Source: Nitrincola salilacus | Lineage (GTDB): Bacteria; Pseudomonadota; Gammaproteobacteria; Pseudomonadales; Balneatricaceae | Reading direction: 5' to 3' | DNA length: 64,000 nucleotides | NCBI RefSeq assembly: GCF_046271865.1 | Contig: NZ_CP176580.1 | Coordinates: forward strand, 1,054,001-1,118,000 | In this document: positions 16,032 through 24,792 of the stretch, piece by piece | Numbering within the stretch: the stretch's first letter is position 1 | How the letters are laid out: the number at the start of each line of letters is the position of its first letter | Position numbers and translations under genes: made by a program | The notes under the pieces: generated by a model | Told to the model about the DNA's origin: nothing | The model's database searches: none | The model's input: only the letters and a program-made list of their open reading frames with translations

Positions 16032-17192
16032 TTAAAAATGGCTGCAACACTTGAGTTGTTCGGCTTCAATAGCCTGACCAAGAGCCTTGCCAGTAAAACC
16101 GGCACGCATCAGATCCTGTGTCGATATACGCTCAAGTGTCAGGAGTAGATCCTGCAACCTGGCGGATAGTTGCAGATCAAAGTCAGGATGTCGTGCCTGG
16201 GTCAGATGAAGCAGGGCAGTCAGATTGTTTTGTTTCTTCAGCAGCCTCAGGGCGTGGATCATCTCCAGCCGTTGAGCGGCATCTACCTGCTCAAGTTGGT
16301 AAAGTGTTTCATGCCAGCTGCAGAACTGTACTGCCAGATCACGAAAGCGATTGGGCGCCTTGAGGCGTTCGGCTATCTGGGTGATCTGCTGTGATGGTTG
16401 CTCTGTTTGCGCGGTCAGAGTTTTCGTGGTCAGAGTGTTCTTGGTTAGAGTCTTCGCGGTCAGGGTCAGCTCGCACAGAAGGGCAAAGCAGCTCTCAGGT
16501 GATGAGTCGACCGCCTTTAACCTGTCAATCACAGGAGCAGTCAGCTCCAGATCCAGGCTGGCAAACTCAGGCAGTAGCCTGTCAAGCGCATCGACCTGTT
16601 TCAGCACAGCAAGAAATACCAGAGGATGATCCGTCGCCAACGCTCGCTCAAACTCCTGCCAGACGCGCTCTGTCGTGAGGTGTTCCAGCTCACCGCTGTG
16701 GCTGATCTGACGCATCAGATCCAGAGTGTCATCAGCTACATCAAACCCAAGTGGCGCAAAGCGTGCGGCAAAGCGTGCCACGCGAAGCACGCGCAGAGGG
16801 TCTTCGGAAAAAGCATCGGATACATGGCGCAGTTTGCGTGCGGCGATATCTTTCTCACCACCATAAGGATCAACCAGCTCGCCCTGTTCGGATTGCGCCA
16901 TGGCGTTAATGGTCAGATCCCGCCGTGCCAGGTCCTCTTCAAGCGTGACCTCTGGAGAGGCATGAAACTGGAAGCCAGCATAGCCATGGCCCGATTTGCG
17001 CTCGGTTCTGGCAAGCGCGTACTCTTCGCCTGTATCGGGTTTGATAAAAACGGGAAAATCACGACCAACGGGACGAAAACCCTGTGCGAGAAGATCATCA
17101 GCACTGGCGCCGACAACAACCCAGTCACGATCCTTGATTGCCAGTCCGAGTAATTCATCTCTGACGGCACCACCAACCAGATAGATCTGCAT
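16032..17192 (-). CDS. cca: CCA tRNA nucleotidyltransferase, apparently lacking the HD domain
   Basis: Adds or repairs the 3' CCA of tRNAs. The ATG at 17192 overlaps the TGA of glpE (TGATG), so it is translationally coupled; 386 aa. Visible: head-domain YLVGGAVRDELLG, catalytic DRDWVVVG, the RRDLTINAMA motif, then DPYGGEKDIAARKLRHVSDAFSEDPLRVLRVARFAARF. The C-terminal half carries a threonine-rich stretch encoded by 15-bp repeats. In the multifunctional enterobacterial enzyme this half holds an HD phosphohydrolase; no HD pair is seen here, so the extra phosphatase activity is probably absent. Confidence 0.93.
   Translation of the reverse strand: MQIYLVGGAVRDELLGLAIKDRDWVVVGASADDLLAQGFRPVGRDFPVFIKPDTGEEYALARTERKSGHGYAGFQFHASPEVTLEEDLARRDLTINAMAQSEQGELVDPYGGEKDIAARKLRHVSDAFSEDPLRVLRVARFAARFAPLGFDVADDTLDLMRQISHSGELEHLTTERVWQEFERALATDHPLVFLAVLKQVDALDRLLPEFASLDLELTAPVIDRLKAVDSSPESCFALLCELTLTAKTLTKNTLTTKTLTAQTEQPSQQITQIAERLKAPNRFRDLAVQFCSWHETLYQLEQVDAAQRLEMIHALRLLKKQNNLTALLHLTQARHPDFDLQLSARLQDLLLTLERISTQDLMRAGFTGKALGQAIEAEQLKCCSHF
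16411..16470. repeat. Four imperfect 15-bp tandem repeats inside cca
   Basis: Units at 16411-16425, 16426-16440, 16441-16455 and 16456-16470 share a GGTCAGAGT-like core. In cca they encode repeated Thr-Leu-Thr-x-Lys-type pentapeptides in the C-terminal half. In-frame unit length means copy-number change would not break the gene. Confidence 0.8.
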
Positions 17193-17512
17193 CAGACGCT
17201 GCACAGCTCCGGAAAATCCTGACGCCAGGCTTCATAGCCGCCATCGAGGCTGTACACATCGGCAAAGCCCTGGGAGGCGAGGTATCCGGCAGCGGGTTTG
17301 CTACTGTTGCCGTGATAGCAGCAGACAATCATGGGAATCTCACGTGGGCTCTGTGTCAAAAACTGATCCAGATTATCATTGCTCAGGTGATGAGCATCCG
17401 TGATATGGCCGAATTGATAGCTTTGCTGATCACGGATATCTGCAATCCGGGCACCCTGGGTGATCAGTTCGGCTGCTTCTTGTGTTGATATACAGCGATA
17501 GGCTGGCATCAT
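17192..17512 (-). CDS. glpE: Thiosulfate sulfurtransferase GlpE (single rhodanese domain)
   Basis: A 106-aa single-domain rhodanese that moves sulfane sulfur from thiosulfate to cyanide or thioredoxin in the cytoplasm. The start ATG-ATG at 17512 follows GAGGA. Visible: ADIRDQQSYQFGHITDAHHL and the active-site loop CCYHGNSSKPAAGYL, whose second Cys is catalytic, then SLDGGYEAWRQDFP at the end. It lies five bases after apaH and overlaps cca by one base, so it is internal to an operon. Confidence 0.93.
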   Translation of the reverse strand: MMPAYRCISTQEAAELITQGARIADIRDQQSYQFGHITDAHHLSNDNLDQFLTQSPREIPMIVCCYHGNSSKPAAGYLASQGFADVYSLDGGYEAWRQDFPELCSV

Positions 17513-17517
17513 GTTCC

Positions 17518-18360
17518 TCAGCTGGCTTGTGTTGATGTTCTGGGTTTGCGTGAATAGGCGTCGCAACTCTGACTGAACAGGGCACCATCTTCAAGCCTGA
17601 AGGTGGTCAGTTTATTCCCCCAGACACAGCCTGTATCCAGAGCTATGACACCATCGTGCTGAATTTCGCCAAGAGCTGCCCAGTGTCCAAAAAGTTGAGT
17701 GCGCTCAAGTGGCTCTTCCCGTTGTGCCAGATACCAGGGGAGAAAACCTTTGGGTGCGCTGCCCAAACCACCATTGCCCGAAAACTCAAGCCGACCATCC
17801 TGTGTGATGAAGCGCATGCGGGTGAAGTAGTTGGTGATCAGTCTCAGGCGGGACCAGCCTTCAATCTTTCTGTTCCACTGATCCGGCTTGTTGCCATACA
17901 TATGCTTGAAAAATTCGCCTGCAAGATGGCTTTGCAGAATGATTTCCACCTCCTCGGCGCGCTTTCTGGCTTTGCGCAGCGACCAGATATGTGGAATGCC
18001 GGCATGAGTCATTACATAACCGAGTTCAGCGTTATCGATCAGCATGGGTCTGAAGCGTAGCCAGTCCATCAGTTCTTCGCGATCATCCGCTTGCAGAATC
18101 GGCTGGAGTGTGTTGTTGCGCTTGTCGAGGGTCGCACCATAATGCAGTGCAAGCAGATGCAGATCATGATTACCGAGCACAGTCGTTGCGCGATTGCCAA
18201 GGCTCTTGATAAAACGCAGCACACGTAACGACTGAGGGCCGCGATTGACCAGATCGCCGGCAAGCCATAGAGAGTCAGTGTCGCTGAAACCCACCTGATC
18301 AAGCAGGCCCATTAACTCATCGTAACAGCCCTGAATGTCGCCGATTGCGTAAGTTGCCAT
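17518..18360 (-). CDS. apaH: Symmetrical diadenosine tetraphosphatase ApaH
   Basis: Hydrolyses Ap4A to two ADP; also known to remove Np4 caps from RNA. 280 aa from the ATG at 18360, which has GAGGGCAG upstream. Metallophosphoesterase motifs are clear: YAIGDIQGCYDEL, WLAGDLVNRGPQS, VLGNHDLHLLAL, and later MTHAGIPHIWSL. The middle FSGNGGLGSAPKGFLPWY and FGHWAALG stretches are typical of ApaH. First gene of the apaH-glpE-cca-folM run; divergent from msrA across 287 bp in which no strong promoter pair was identified. Confidence 0.95.
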   Translation of the reverse strand: MATYAIGDIQGCYDELMGLLDQVGFSDTDSLWLAGDLVNRGPQSLRVLRFIKSLGNRATTVLGNHDLHLLALHYGATLDKRNNTLQPILQADDREELMDWLRFRPMLIDNAELGYVMTHAGIPHIWSLRKARKRAEEVEIILQSHLAGEFFKHMYGNKPDQWNRKIEGWSRLRLITNYFTRMRFITQDGRLEFSGNGGLGSAPKGFLPWYLAQREEPLERTQLFGHWAALGEIQHDGVIALDTGCVWGNKLTTFRLEDGALFSQSCDAYSRKPRTSTQAS

Positions 18361-18647
18361 CTGCCCTCGTCTCAATGCACCTCGCTGAACCGGTCGGGCG
18401 CACAATTAAATTTATTAAACGAATCATAGCCTAATTGACTGCATACTTCACGATGGCAGATGAGAGCAGGAGATCACGTTGATCAAAGAGACCATATAAA
18501 GAGACCGCATGATGCTGGTATGAAATGCTTGAGCCTGCTGGCTCTACAGGTCATGATCAGCGCTGATCAGAGATAGATAACAGTGCGCCTTGTTATCGAA
18601 CCGCTTGTAACGGTTTTACGAGGTGCCCACAGATATTGGAGATGGAA

Positions 18648-19118
18648 ATGGCTATTGCAACTTTTGCGGCTGGGTGTTTCTGGGGGGTGGAGGCCACCTT
18701 TGCAGAAGTGGAGGGGGTGCTGTCCACCGCAGTCGGTTATATGGGTGGCAATAAGGATCAGCCGACCTATCAGGAGGTTTGTGCGGGTAATACACTGCAT
18801 GCTGAAGTGGTACAGGTCGAATATGATCCCGAGCAGGTGGATTACGAGCAGTTGCTGAATGTATTCTGGCAGTGTCATAACCCGACGACACGCAATCGTC
18901 AGGGGCCGGATGTCGGTACTCAGTATCGGTCTGCGATCTTCTTTCATGACGAGATGCAGAAAGATGTGGCAGAGCAAAGCCGTAAAGCGCTGGATGACAG
19001 TGGCGTGCTGCCTTCCCCCGTTGTGACTGAAATTGTACCTGCTGCTACCTTCTGGAAAGCAGAAGAGTATCACCAGCAGTACATAGCCAAGAAGGGGGGC
19101 GGCAGCTGCCGTATCTGA
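18648..19118 (+). CDS. msrA: Peptide-methionine (S)-S-oxide reductase MsrA
   Basis: Repairs oxidised methionine in proteins using thioredoxin. The ATG at 18648 is chosen because GGAG lies six bases upstream; two earlier in-frame starts (18636, 18642) sit on or too near that site. 156 aa. Visible: the catalytic AAGCFWGVEATF with its nucleophilic Cys, GYMGGNKDQPTYQEVCAG, GTQYRSAIFF, and the C-terminal GGGSCRI with a possible resolving Cys. It is followed 9 bp later by rsmE. Confidence 0.95.
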   Translation: MAIATFAAGCFWGVEATFAEVEGVLSTAVGYMGGNKDQPTYQEVCAGNTLHAEVVQVEYDPEQVDYEQLLNVFWQCHNPTTRNRQGPDVGTQYRSAIFFHDEMQKDVAEQSRKALDDSGVLPSPVVTEIVPAATFWKAEEYHQQYIAKKGGGSCRI

Positions 19119-19127
19119 CCTCGACTG

Positions 19128-19850
19128 ATGAATCTGATACTCGTTGGCCCGGAGGAGCTGGGCGAAGAGGGGTGCGTCTCTCTTACTGACAGGCGCTTTG
19201 AACATATCAGGGTAGTGCACAAGGCAAGCCCCGGAGATACGCTGAAAATGGGTGTTCTCGGCGGTGGTGTCGGCGTTGCACAGGTGCTGCAGATTGATGA
19301 TGCTCAGGTGCTGCTGCAGATGAATCCTGATGCGCTGCAGGCAGCACCCGAGAGTCTACCGGTGACCCTGGTTCTGGCCTTGCCACGCCCCAAAATGATG
19401 AAGCGTACACTCCAGACAGTAGCTGCCATGGGGGTCAAGCAGATCTGGCTGATCAACTCTTATCGAGTGGATAAAAGCTACTGGTCGACTCCGCTGCTGC
19501 AACCTGAAGCGATTCGGGAGCAGTTGCTGCTGGGGCTTGAGCAGGCGGGCGATACCATCATGCCGGAGGTACATCTGCGCAAGCGATTCAAACCCTTTGT
19601 GGAAGATGAGCTGCCGGCCATTGCGCAAAATACACGTGCGCTGGTGGCGCATCCTTATCATGCTCAGCCGTGTCCGATGGCTGAGCTTTCGCCTACCACC
19701 CTTGCTGTCGGCCCGGAGGGTGGCTTTATCACCTATGAAGTTGAGAAGCTGGCTGAGGCGGGCTTTCAGCCGATATTGCTGGGTAGCCGTATCCTCAGGG
19801 TTGAGACGGCCATTCCGGTTGTGCTGGCAAGGCTGTTTCCTTTGCAGTGA
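19128..19850 (+). CDS. rsmE: 16S rRNA m3U1498 methyltransferase RsmE
   Basis: SPOUT-family enzyme methylating U1498 of 16S rRNA. 240 aa, normal length. Visible: an N-terminal PUA-like part with RRFEHIRVVHKASPGD (here DRRFEHIRVV), the middle LALPRPKMMKRTLQTVAAMGVKQI, and the knot motif LAVGPEGGFITYEVE and LGSRILRVETAIPVVLARL that binds S-adenosylmethionine. Probably co-transcribed with msrA. Confidence 0.95.
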   Translation: MNLILVGPEELGEEGCVSLTDRRFEHIRVVHKASPGDTLKMGVLGGGVGVAQVLQIDDAQVLLQMNPDALQAAPESLPVTLVLALPRPKMMKRTLQTVAAMGVKQIWLINSYRVDKSYWSTPLLQPEAIREQLLLGLEQAGDTIMPEVHLRKRFKPFVEDELPAIAQNTRALVAHPYHAQPCPMAELSPTTLAVGPEGGFITYEVEKLAEAGFQPILLGSRILRVETAIPVVLARLFPLQ

Positions 19851-19902
19851 TTGTTTGATTCGGCGTCAATGATGTAGATCAAAGAAAGGTGGTGTTTAAA
19901 AA

Positions 19903-19921
19903 ATTAATAAGAATCATACTT
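19903..19921 (+). promoter_or_regulatory. Candidate Fur box upstream of fbpA
   Basis: The 19-bp stretch starting ATTAATAAGAATCATAC matches the GATAATGATAATCATTATC consensus at 12 of 19 positions by eye. It ends 7 bp before the -35 element of the fbpA promoter. An iron-uptake operon downstream makes Fur control likely, but binding is inferred. Confidence 0.5.
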
Positions 19922-19928
19922 GTTTGTA

Positions 19929-19957
19929 TTGACAGTAGCGCTCCATATGCGAATAAT
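19929..19957 (+). promoter_or_regulatory. Sigma-70 promoter of fbpABC
   Basis: A perfect TTGACA -35 (19929-19934), a 17-bp spacer and AATAAT as -10 (19952-19957, five of six consensus bases). The predicted start lies about 60 bp before fbpA. Confidence 0.75.
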
Positions 19958-20022
19958 TCTTCTTAAGTTATTGGCGCTGGGATTACTCAGCGACACATTC
20001 ACATGTTGGTACAAGGAATTGA

Positions 20023-21024
20023 ATGATGCATAAGAAGATCCTCGCTGGTCTGGCAATTGCCGGTACGCTTGTTGCAGCGCCATTCGCTGCGGCATCCAGT
20101 CTGACACTCTACTCAGGTCGTGGTGAGGCGATGGTTCAGCCGATCATCGATCAGTTTGAGAAGCAGTCAGGTATCAAGGTTGATGTGCGCTATGGTGATA
20201 CAGCCCAGTTGGCTGTTCTGGTTCAGGAAGAGGGTGAGCGTTCGCCTGCTGATCTGTACTGGGGTCAGGATGCCGGTGCAATGGGTGCTCTGAGCAATTC
20301 AGACCTTCTGGCGTCGCTTCCTGCTGAAATGTATGAAGGTCTGCCTGCAGTCTATACCAGCCAGAAGGGTAACTGGGTAGCGCTGAGTGGTCGTTCACGT
20401 GTTATTGCCTACTCAACCGACCGTGTCAGCGAAGATGAGATGCCTTCATCCATCTTTGATCTGACACATGAGCGTTACAAGGGTCGTGTTGCAATTCCAC
20501 CAACGAACGGTGGCTTCCAGGCATTTGTGACCGGTATGCGCGTTCAGCATGGTGATGATGTGACCCTGCAGTGGCTGAAAGATATGAAAGCCAATGATCC
20601 GGTATACTTTCGCAATAACACTACCTCTGTTGCGGGTATAGCCGATGGCGATGTAGACTTCGCATTGGTAAATAATTATTATTTGCCGCGCTTTGTCGCC
20701 GCAGACAGCGAGTTCCCGGTCAAACAGACCTATTTTGACGCTGGCGACATAGGTAACCTGATCAACGTAGCAGGTATCGCTGTTCTCAAAAGCAGCAAAA
20801 ATCAGGAAGCTGCCCAGGAGTTCGTGAAGTTCATGCTCAGCCCTGCTGCCCAGCAGTACTTCACCTCAGTGGTTAATGAATATCCTGTCGTAAGCGGAAT
20901 CATTCAGAATCCAGTGCTGGGTGATCTGGATGATCTGCTTGAAATCGCACCTGAAATTGATCTGGATCAGCTGGCAGATCTCGAAGGTACGCTTAAACTG
21001 CTGCGCGACGCCGAGCTGCTGTAA
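20023..21024 (+). CDS. fbpA: Iron(III) ABC transporter periplasmic binding protein (FbpA-type)
   Basis: Periplasmic ferric-ion-binding protein of 333 aa that feeds the FbpBC transporter. A signal peptide is clear (KKILAGLAIAGTLVAAPFAAASS). The mature start LTLYSGRGEAMVQPIID is the family opening. The adjacent tyrosines in VNNYYLPRF, which chelate Fe3+ in this family, are conserved near residue 225. Two ATG codons in a row (20023, 20026) follow AAGGA. Preceded by a strong promoter and a Fur-box candidate; followed by a hairpin that should keep it expressed above the permease. Confidence 0.93.
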   Translation: MMHKKILAGLAIAGTLVAAPFAAASSLTLYSGRGEAMVQPIIDQFEKQSGIKVDVRYGDTAQLAVLVQEEGERSPADLYWGQDAGAMGALSNSDLLASLPAEMYEGLPAVYTSQKGNWVALSGRSRVIAYSTDRVSEDEMPSSIFDLTHERYKGRVAIPPTNGGFQAFVTGMRVQHGDDVTLQWLKDMKANDPVYFRNNTTSVAGIADGDVDFALVNNYYLPRFVAADSEFPVKQTYFDAGDIGNLINVAGIAVLKSSKNQEAAQEFVKFMLSPAAQQYFTSVVNEYPVVSGIIQNPVLGDLDDLLEIAPEIDLDQLADLEGTLKLLRDAELL

Positions 21025-21079
21025 CAGCCACCGATCGACAGCCCGTCTGCCTTTTCAATACAGGCAGATGGAATTCAGC

Positions 21080-21112
21080 AGGCCAATGCTGGAGGAAACT
21101 CCACATTGGCCT
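21080..21112 (+). terminator. Intercistronic hairpin / attenuator between fbpA and fbpB
   Basis: AGGCCAATG pairs with CATTGGCCT, and an inner TGGAG/CTCCA pair encloses a GAAA loop, followed closely by a T-rich tract (21117-21126). It probably stops part of the transcription after the binding-protein gene and protects its mRNA. Confidence 0.7.
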
Positions 21113-21213
21113 TACGTGTTTTTATTTTGTGGTGATACATCTGCTTTTGATACATCAGGGTTTGATGCCATCGCTTGTTGATAAAAGGTAAGTGAGCTTG
21201 TCAGTGAGTCGCC

Positions 21214-22806
21214 ATGAGTAGCAGTGTTGCAGTTCGTATTCAGCGGCCACAGGTAAAGCGTCCGCCGTTGTTTATCATGATACCCGCCATGCTGGTAGGT
21301 ATCGGCATGCTGGTGCCACTGGTCTATCTCTTTGTGCGAGCCGGCCAGGCTGATATGTCCCAGCTTGTCGACCTGGTGCTCAGGCCACGCAATCTCGATC
21401 TTCTAATCAATACGCTGGCTCTGACCTTTGGTGTCCTGCTGGTCGCAACTTTCCTGGCATTTCCACTGGCTTGGCTGGTCACCCGCACAGATATGCCCTA
21501 TCGCCGCCTGTTGACTATTCTGGCGGTTGTACCGCTGGCAGTACCCGGCTATGTGATGGCCTATGCACTTCTGGGTATCGGGGGGCATTATGGTGTGCTG
21601 GCGCGGTTGTTTGATATCCATATTCCCAATATCCAGGGGTACTGGGGGGCCGTCTGGGCGCTGGCGCTGTATACCTTTCCCTATATTTTTCTGAATTTGC
21701 GTGCCGCTCTGCTGGGTCTCGACAGCAGTCTTGAAGAGAGTGCGCAGAGCCTGGGTTATTCCCCTTTTGAAGTGCTGAGGAAAATCATCCTGCCACATCT
21801 GGCCCCTGCCATACTGGCTGGGTATCTGGTGGTTGGACTTTATGTGCTCGGTGATTTCGGTGCGGTGGCACTGATGCGCTACGAAGCCTTCAGCTATGCG
21901 ATCTATAACCAGTACTCAGGTGCGTTTGATCGTATTTATGCCGCCTGGTTATCGATCATGCTGCTGTCATTGGCTGCCTGCTTTGTTTTCATGGAGATGC
22001 TGGTACTCAGGCGAAAGCGCCTGGCCAGCGTCGGCAGTGGGTCGATTCGGCCGATCAAGCCTAAAGCGCTGGGGCGGATGAAGCCATTTGCTGTGATCTA
22101 TCTGCTGTTTGTATTCGGCAGCTCCATTGGCCTGCCGATTGCGATGCTCTCTTACTGGCTGTTTCTGGCTCCGCCCGATTTGAGTGTGTTCCTGCAGGTG
22201 CCCTGGACTTTCGCCCGTTCCGTTTTTGCTGCGATGCCGGCTGCCGTTCTGGCCGCTCTGTGTGCGCTGCCTGTGTGTTATCTCAGTGTGCGCTATCCAT
22301 CACGCCTGTCGGCAGCAGTAGAGCGCTCCGTGTATATCGGCTATGCGCTGCCACCACTGACTCTGGCGCTGGCAATGGTGTTCTTTGCCCTGCATGCCGC
22401 CTACTTTTTCTACCAGACGCTGGGTTTGCTGATCATCAGCCTGACAGTGGCCACGCTGGCGCTGGCGATGGGGCCAATTCGCAGCGCATTGATGCAGACG
22501 CGCCCTAATCTGGAAGAGGCCTCCTACGCTCTGGGATACTCCCAGTCCGAAACCTTCTACCATGTCGTGTTTCCGCGCATGCGCAGAGGGATACTGTCGG
22601 GCGTGGCGCTGGCATTCATGTTCTGTATGAAAGAGCTGCCGATTACACTGTTACTGGCGCCGACCGGTTACAATACTCTGGCAGTAACCGTTTTTTCCCG
22701 CACGGTAGAGGGCATGATGGCAGAAGCCGCTCCCTTTGCAGCCGCCATTGTCATCTTTTCGGGGCTGTCGGTGGGAATGGTGCTTAATCGCGAGGCAAAC
22801 CGATGA
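21214..22806 (+). CDS. fbpB: Iron ABC transporter permease, fused two-domain type (FbpB)
   Basis: A 530-aa inner-membrane permease with two repeated transport halves, as in FbpB/SfuB. Each half carries the EAA loop that contacts the ATPase: LEESAQSLGYSPFEVLRKIILPHLAPAI in the first and LEEASYALGYSQSETFYHVVFPRMRRGI in the second. About 12 membrane segments. The ATG at 21214 has a weak ribosome site. Its stop overlaps the next start (ATGA), indicating coupling to fbpC. Confidence 0.94.
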   Translation: MSSSVAVRIQRPQVKRPPLFIMIPAMLVGIGMLVPLVYLFVRAGQADMSQLVDLVLRPRNLDLLINTLALTFGVLLVATFLAFPLAWLVTRTDMPYRRLLTILAVVPLAVPGYVMAYALLGIGGHYGVLARLFDIHIPNIQGYWGAVWALALYTFPYIFLNLRAALLGLDSSLEESAQSLGYSPFEVLRKIILPHLAPAILAGYLVVGLYVLGDFGAVALMRYEAFSYAIYNQYSGAFDRIYAAWLSIMLLSLAACFVFMEMLVLRRKRLASVGSGSIRPIKPKALGRMKPFAVIYLLFVFGSSIGLPIAMLSYWLFLAPPDLSVFLQVPWTFARSVFAAMPAAVLAALCALPVCYLSVRYPSRLSAAVERSVYIGYALPPLTLALAMVFFALHAAYFFYQTLGLLIISLTVATLALAMGPIRSALMQTRPNLEEASYALGYSQSETFYHVVFPRMRRGILSGVALAFMFCMKELPITLLLAPTGYNTLAVTVFSRTVEGMMAEAAPFAAAIVIFSGLSVGMVLNREANR

Positions 22807-23882
22807 ACAGTAATCAGATGGTGAGAAGTGGCGTGGAGGTTGTCGATCCGCTGTCGGCCAGTTGGGCTGAGCAGATACGTGTCGAACATCTGACCAAACA
22901 CTTTCACAGCGAAGATCCAGCAGCAGTGGATGATCTCTCTTTTTCACTGCATGCCGGTGAGATCCTGGCGCTGCTGGGGCCAAGTGGTTGCGGTAAAACC
23001 ACGACGTTGAGAATGATCGCGGGCTTTGAGCAGCCCAATGCCGGTCGCATCCATCTGCATGGGCGTGATGTCACAGATCTGTCGCCACAGCAGCGCAAGA
23101 TCGGTATCGTGTTTCAGGATTATGCCCTGTTCCCGCATATGACCGTGGAGCAGAATGTCAGTTTTGCGATGCGCCATCTGTCCAAGGCGAAGCGTCCTGC
23201 CAAGGCTGTTGAGTGGTTGGCGTTGATGGGGCTGTCAACGCTGACAACCCGTTACCCGCATGAGCTTTCCGGTGGCCAGCAACAGCGTGTCGCGCTGGCA
23301 AGAACGCTTGCAGCAGAACCGGATCTGGTACTGCTGGATGAGCCTTTCTCAAATCTTGATGCATCGTTGCGCGAGAGTACCCGCAACGAGATGCGACACC
23401 TGTTCAAACAGGCTGGTACCACCGTGATACTGGTCACGCATGATCAGGCCGAAGCACTGACCTTTGCTGACAAGGTAGGAGTGATGAGCGCCGGTAAACT
23501 GGTACAGCTTGATACGCCACAAATGGTTTATCAGTATCCGAGCAATGCCTTTGTGGCACGTTTTCTTGGCCACACCAACCTCATCTGCGGGCTGGCCGAA
23601 GATGGTAAGGTCAAAACACCGCTGGGTGATCTGGTGGTGGCTGATGAAGTGGCCGGCGAAATCAGGCTGTCATTGAGGCCAGAAGATCTGTTCCTGACGC
23701 AATCCATGGATGGTAAAGGCGCGAAAGTGGTAGGGCGCGAATTCCGAGGGCACGATTACTTCTACATACTGGAGCAGGATGGCGCGCAATACTGCGTTAT
23801 CACCCCCAGCCACCACTGCTTCGATATCGGCAGCCGGGTCAATATCAGTGTGCTGCGTACTGGGGCCGTTTTGCCGGAATAG
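22803..23882 (+). CDS. fbpC: Iron ABC transporter ATP-binding protein (FbpC)
   Basis: A 359-aa ATPase powering FbpAB iron import. Visible in order: Walker A LLGPSGCGKTT, Q-loop VFQDYALFPHMTVEQNV, signature LSGGQQQRVALARTLA, Walker B LVLLDEPFSNLDA, and the switch His in VTHDQAEAL. The C-terminal 110 residues form the TOBE-like regulatory part of the CUT2/FbpC class (LSLRPEDLFL). It overlaps fbpB by four bases. It converges on pilD with a 15-bp gap. Confidence 0.95.
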   Translation: MNSNQMVRSGVEVVDPLSASWAEQIRVEHLTKHFHSEDPAAVDDLSFSLHAGEILALLGPSGCGKTTTLRMIAGFEQPNAGRIHLHGRDVTDLSPQQRKIGIVFQDYALFPHMTVEQNVSFAMRHLSKAKRPAKAVEWLALMGLSTLTTRYPHELSGGQQQRVALARTLAAEPDLVLLDEPFSNLDASLRESTRNEMRHLFKQAGTTVILVTHDQAEALTFADKVGVMSAGKLVQLDTPQMVYQYPSNAFVARFLGHTNLICGLAEDGKVKTPLGDLVVADEVAGEIRLSLRPEDLFLTQSMDGKGAKVVGREFRGHDYFYILEQDGAQYCVITPSHHCFDIGSRVNISVLRTGAVLPE

Positions 23883-23897
23883 CTGCCTGGATAAGTA

Positions 23898-24767
23898 TCA
23901 GTACAGATACCAGTTCAGAATATCCTGGCCCCAGAGCAGGGCGACCCAACCGGCTATTGCCAGGTAAGGGCCGAAGGGCAGCGGGTTCTGCGCTTCATGC
24001 CGCTTTACCGCAATCATCAAGCCAGCCAGAATCACACCGGCCACCGATGAGAAAAGAATCACCATCGGCAGCACCGACACGCCACCCCAGGCACCGAAGG
24101 CAGCCAGCAGCTTGAAGTCGCCGTAGCCCATCCCCTCTTTGCCGGTCAGCAGCTTGAACAGCCAGTAAACACTCCAGAGCACCAGATACCCCAGCGCAGC
24201 ACCCCACACCGCATCAGACAGGCTCGTGATCAGTTCAAAGCTGTTCAGTATCAGCCCCAGCCACAGCAGCGGCAGTGTCAGGCTGTCTGGGAGGAGGTGA
24301 TGATCAATATCGATAAATGTGAGTGCAATCAGTGTCCAGGTCATCAGCAGCAGTGCTACGCCGAGTGGTGTGATGCCGTAACGCCAGGCAATGAATGCAC
24401 CGGCCAGGCCGCTGAGCAGTTCAATCAGAGGGTAGCGAATCGAGATGGATGTCTGGCAAGAACTGCAGCGACCACGCAGAAACAGATAGCTGAATACCGG
24501 TATATTTTCATACCAGGTGATCAGATGACCACAATGACCGCAGCGTGAACGAGGGGTGGCCAGATTAAAGGGTGGCTCTCCTTCCGTAGTAGTGCGAGCT
24601 GAATCTTGATCCTCTGCCACCATGGCAGCCTTCCACTCACGCTCCATCATCACCGGTAGGCGCAGAATGACCACGTTCAGAAAACTACCCACCAGCAGCG
24701 AAAACAGCAGCCCTGTCAAAGCGGCCCAACCACTGCCGGCAGGGAAAAGTTCAAATGCGAGTATCAA
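23898..24767 (-). CDS. pilD: Prepilin peptidase / N-methyltransferase PilD
   Basis: Inner-membrane aspartic protease that cleaves the leader of type IV pilins and methylates the new N-terminus. 289 aa. Visible: the first part with GSFLNVVILRLP, the zinc-like CGHCGHL...CSSCQTSISIRYPLIE segment tied to methylation, and the two catalytic Asp motifs in FIDIDHHLLPD and GKEGMGYGDFKLLAAFGAW. The only start in frame after a stop is TTG at 24767, 25 bp after pilC; the start is therefore less certain than the gene. Confidence 0.94.
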   Translation of the reverse strand: MILAFELFPAGSGWAALTGLLFSLLVGSFLNVVILRLPVMMEREWKAAMVAEDQDSARTTTEGEPPFNLATPRSRCGHCGHLITWYENIPVFSYLFLRGRCSSCQTSISIRYPLIELLSGLAGAFIAWRYGITPLGVALLLMTWTLIALTFIDIDHHLLPDSLTLPLLWLGLILNSFELITSLSDAVWGAALGYLVLWSVYWLFKLLTGKEGMGYGDFKLLAAFGAWGGVSVLPMVILFSSVAGVILAGLMIAVKRHEAQNPLPFGPYLAIAGWVALLWGQDILNWYLY

Positions 24768-24792
24768 ATTCCGTATCCACCATTCTCAGTCC

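Noticed and set aside
16381..16480. CRISPR array at short repeats
   Set aside because: The units are 15 bp, contiguous and in the cca frame, with no spacers. The same holds for the 12-bp repeats at 51743-51850 and 53695-53754 and the 16-bp repeats at 763-810.
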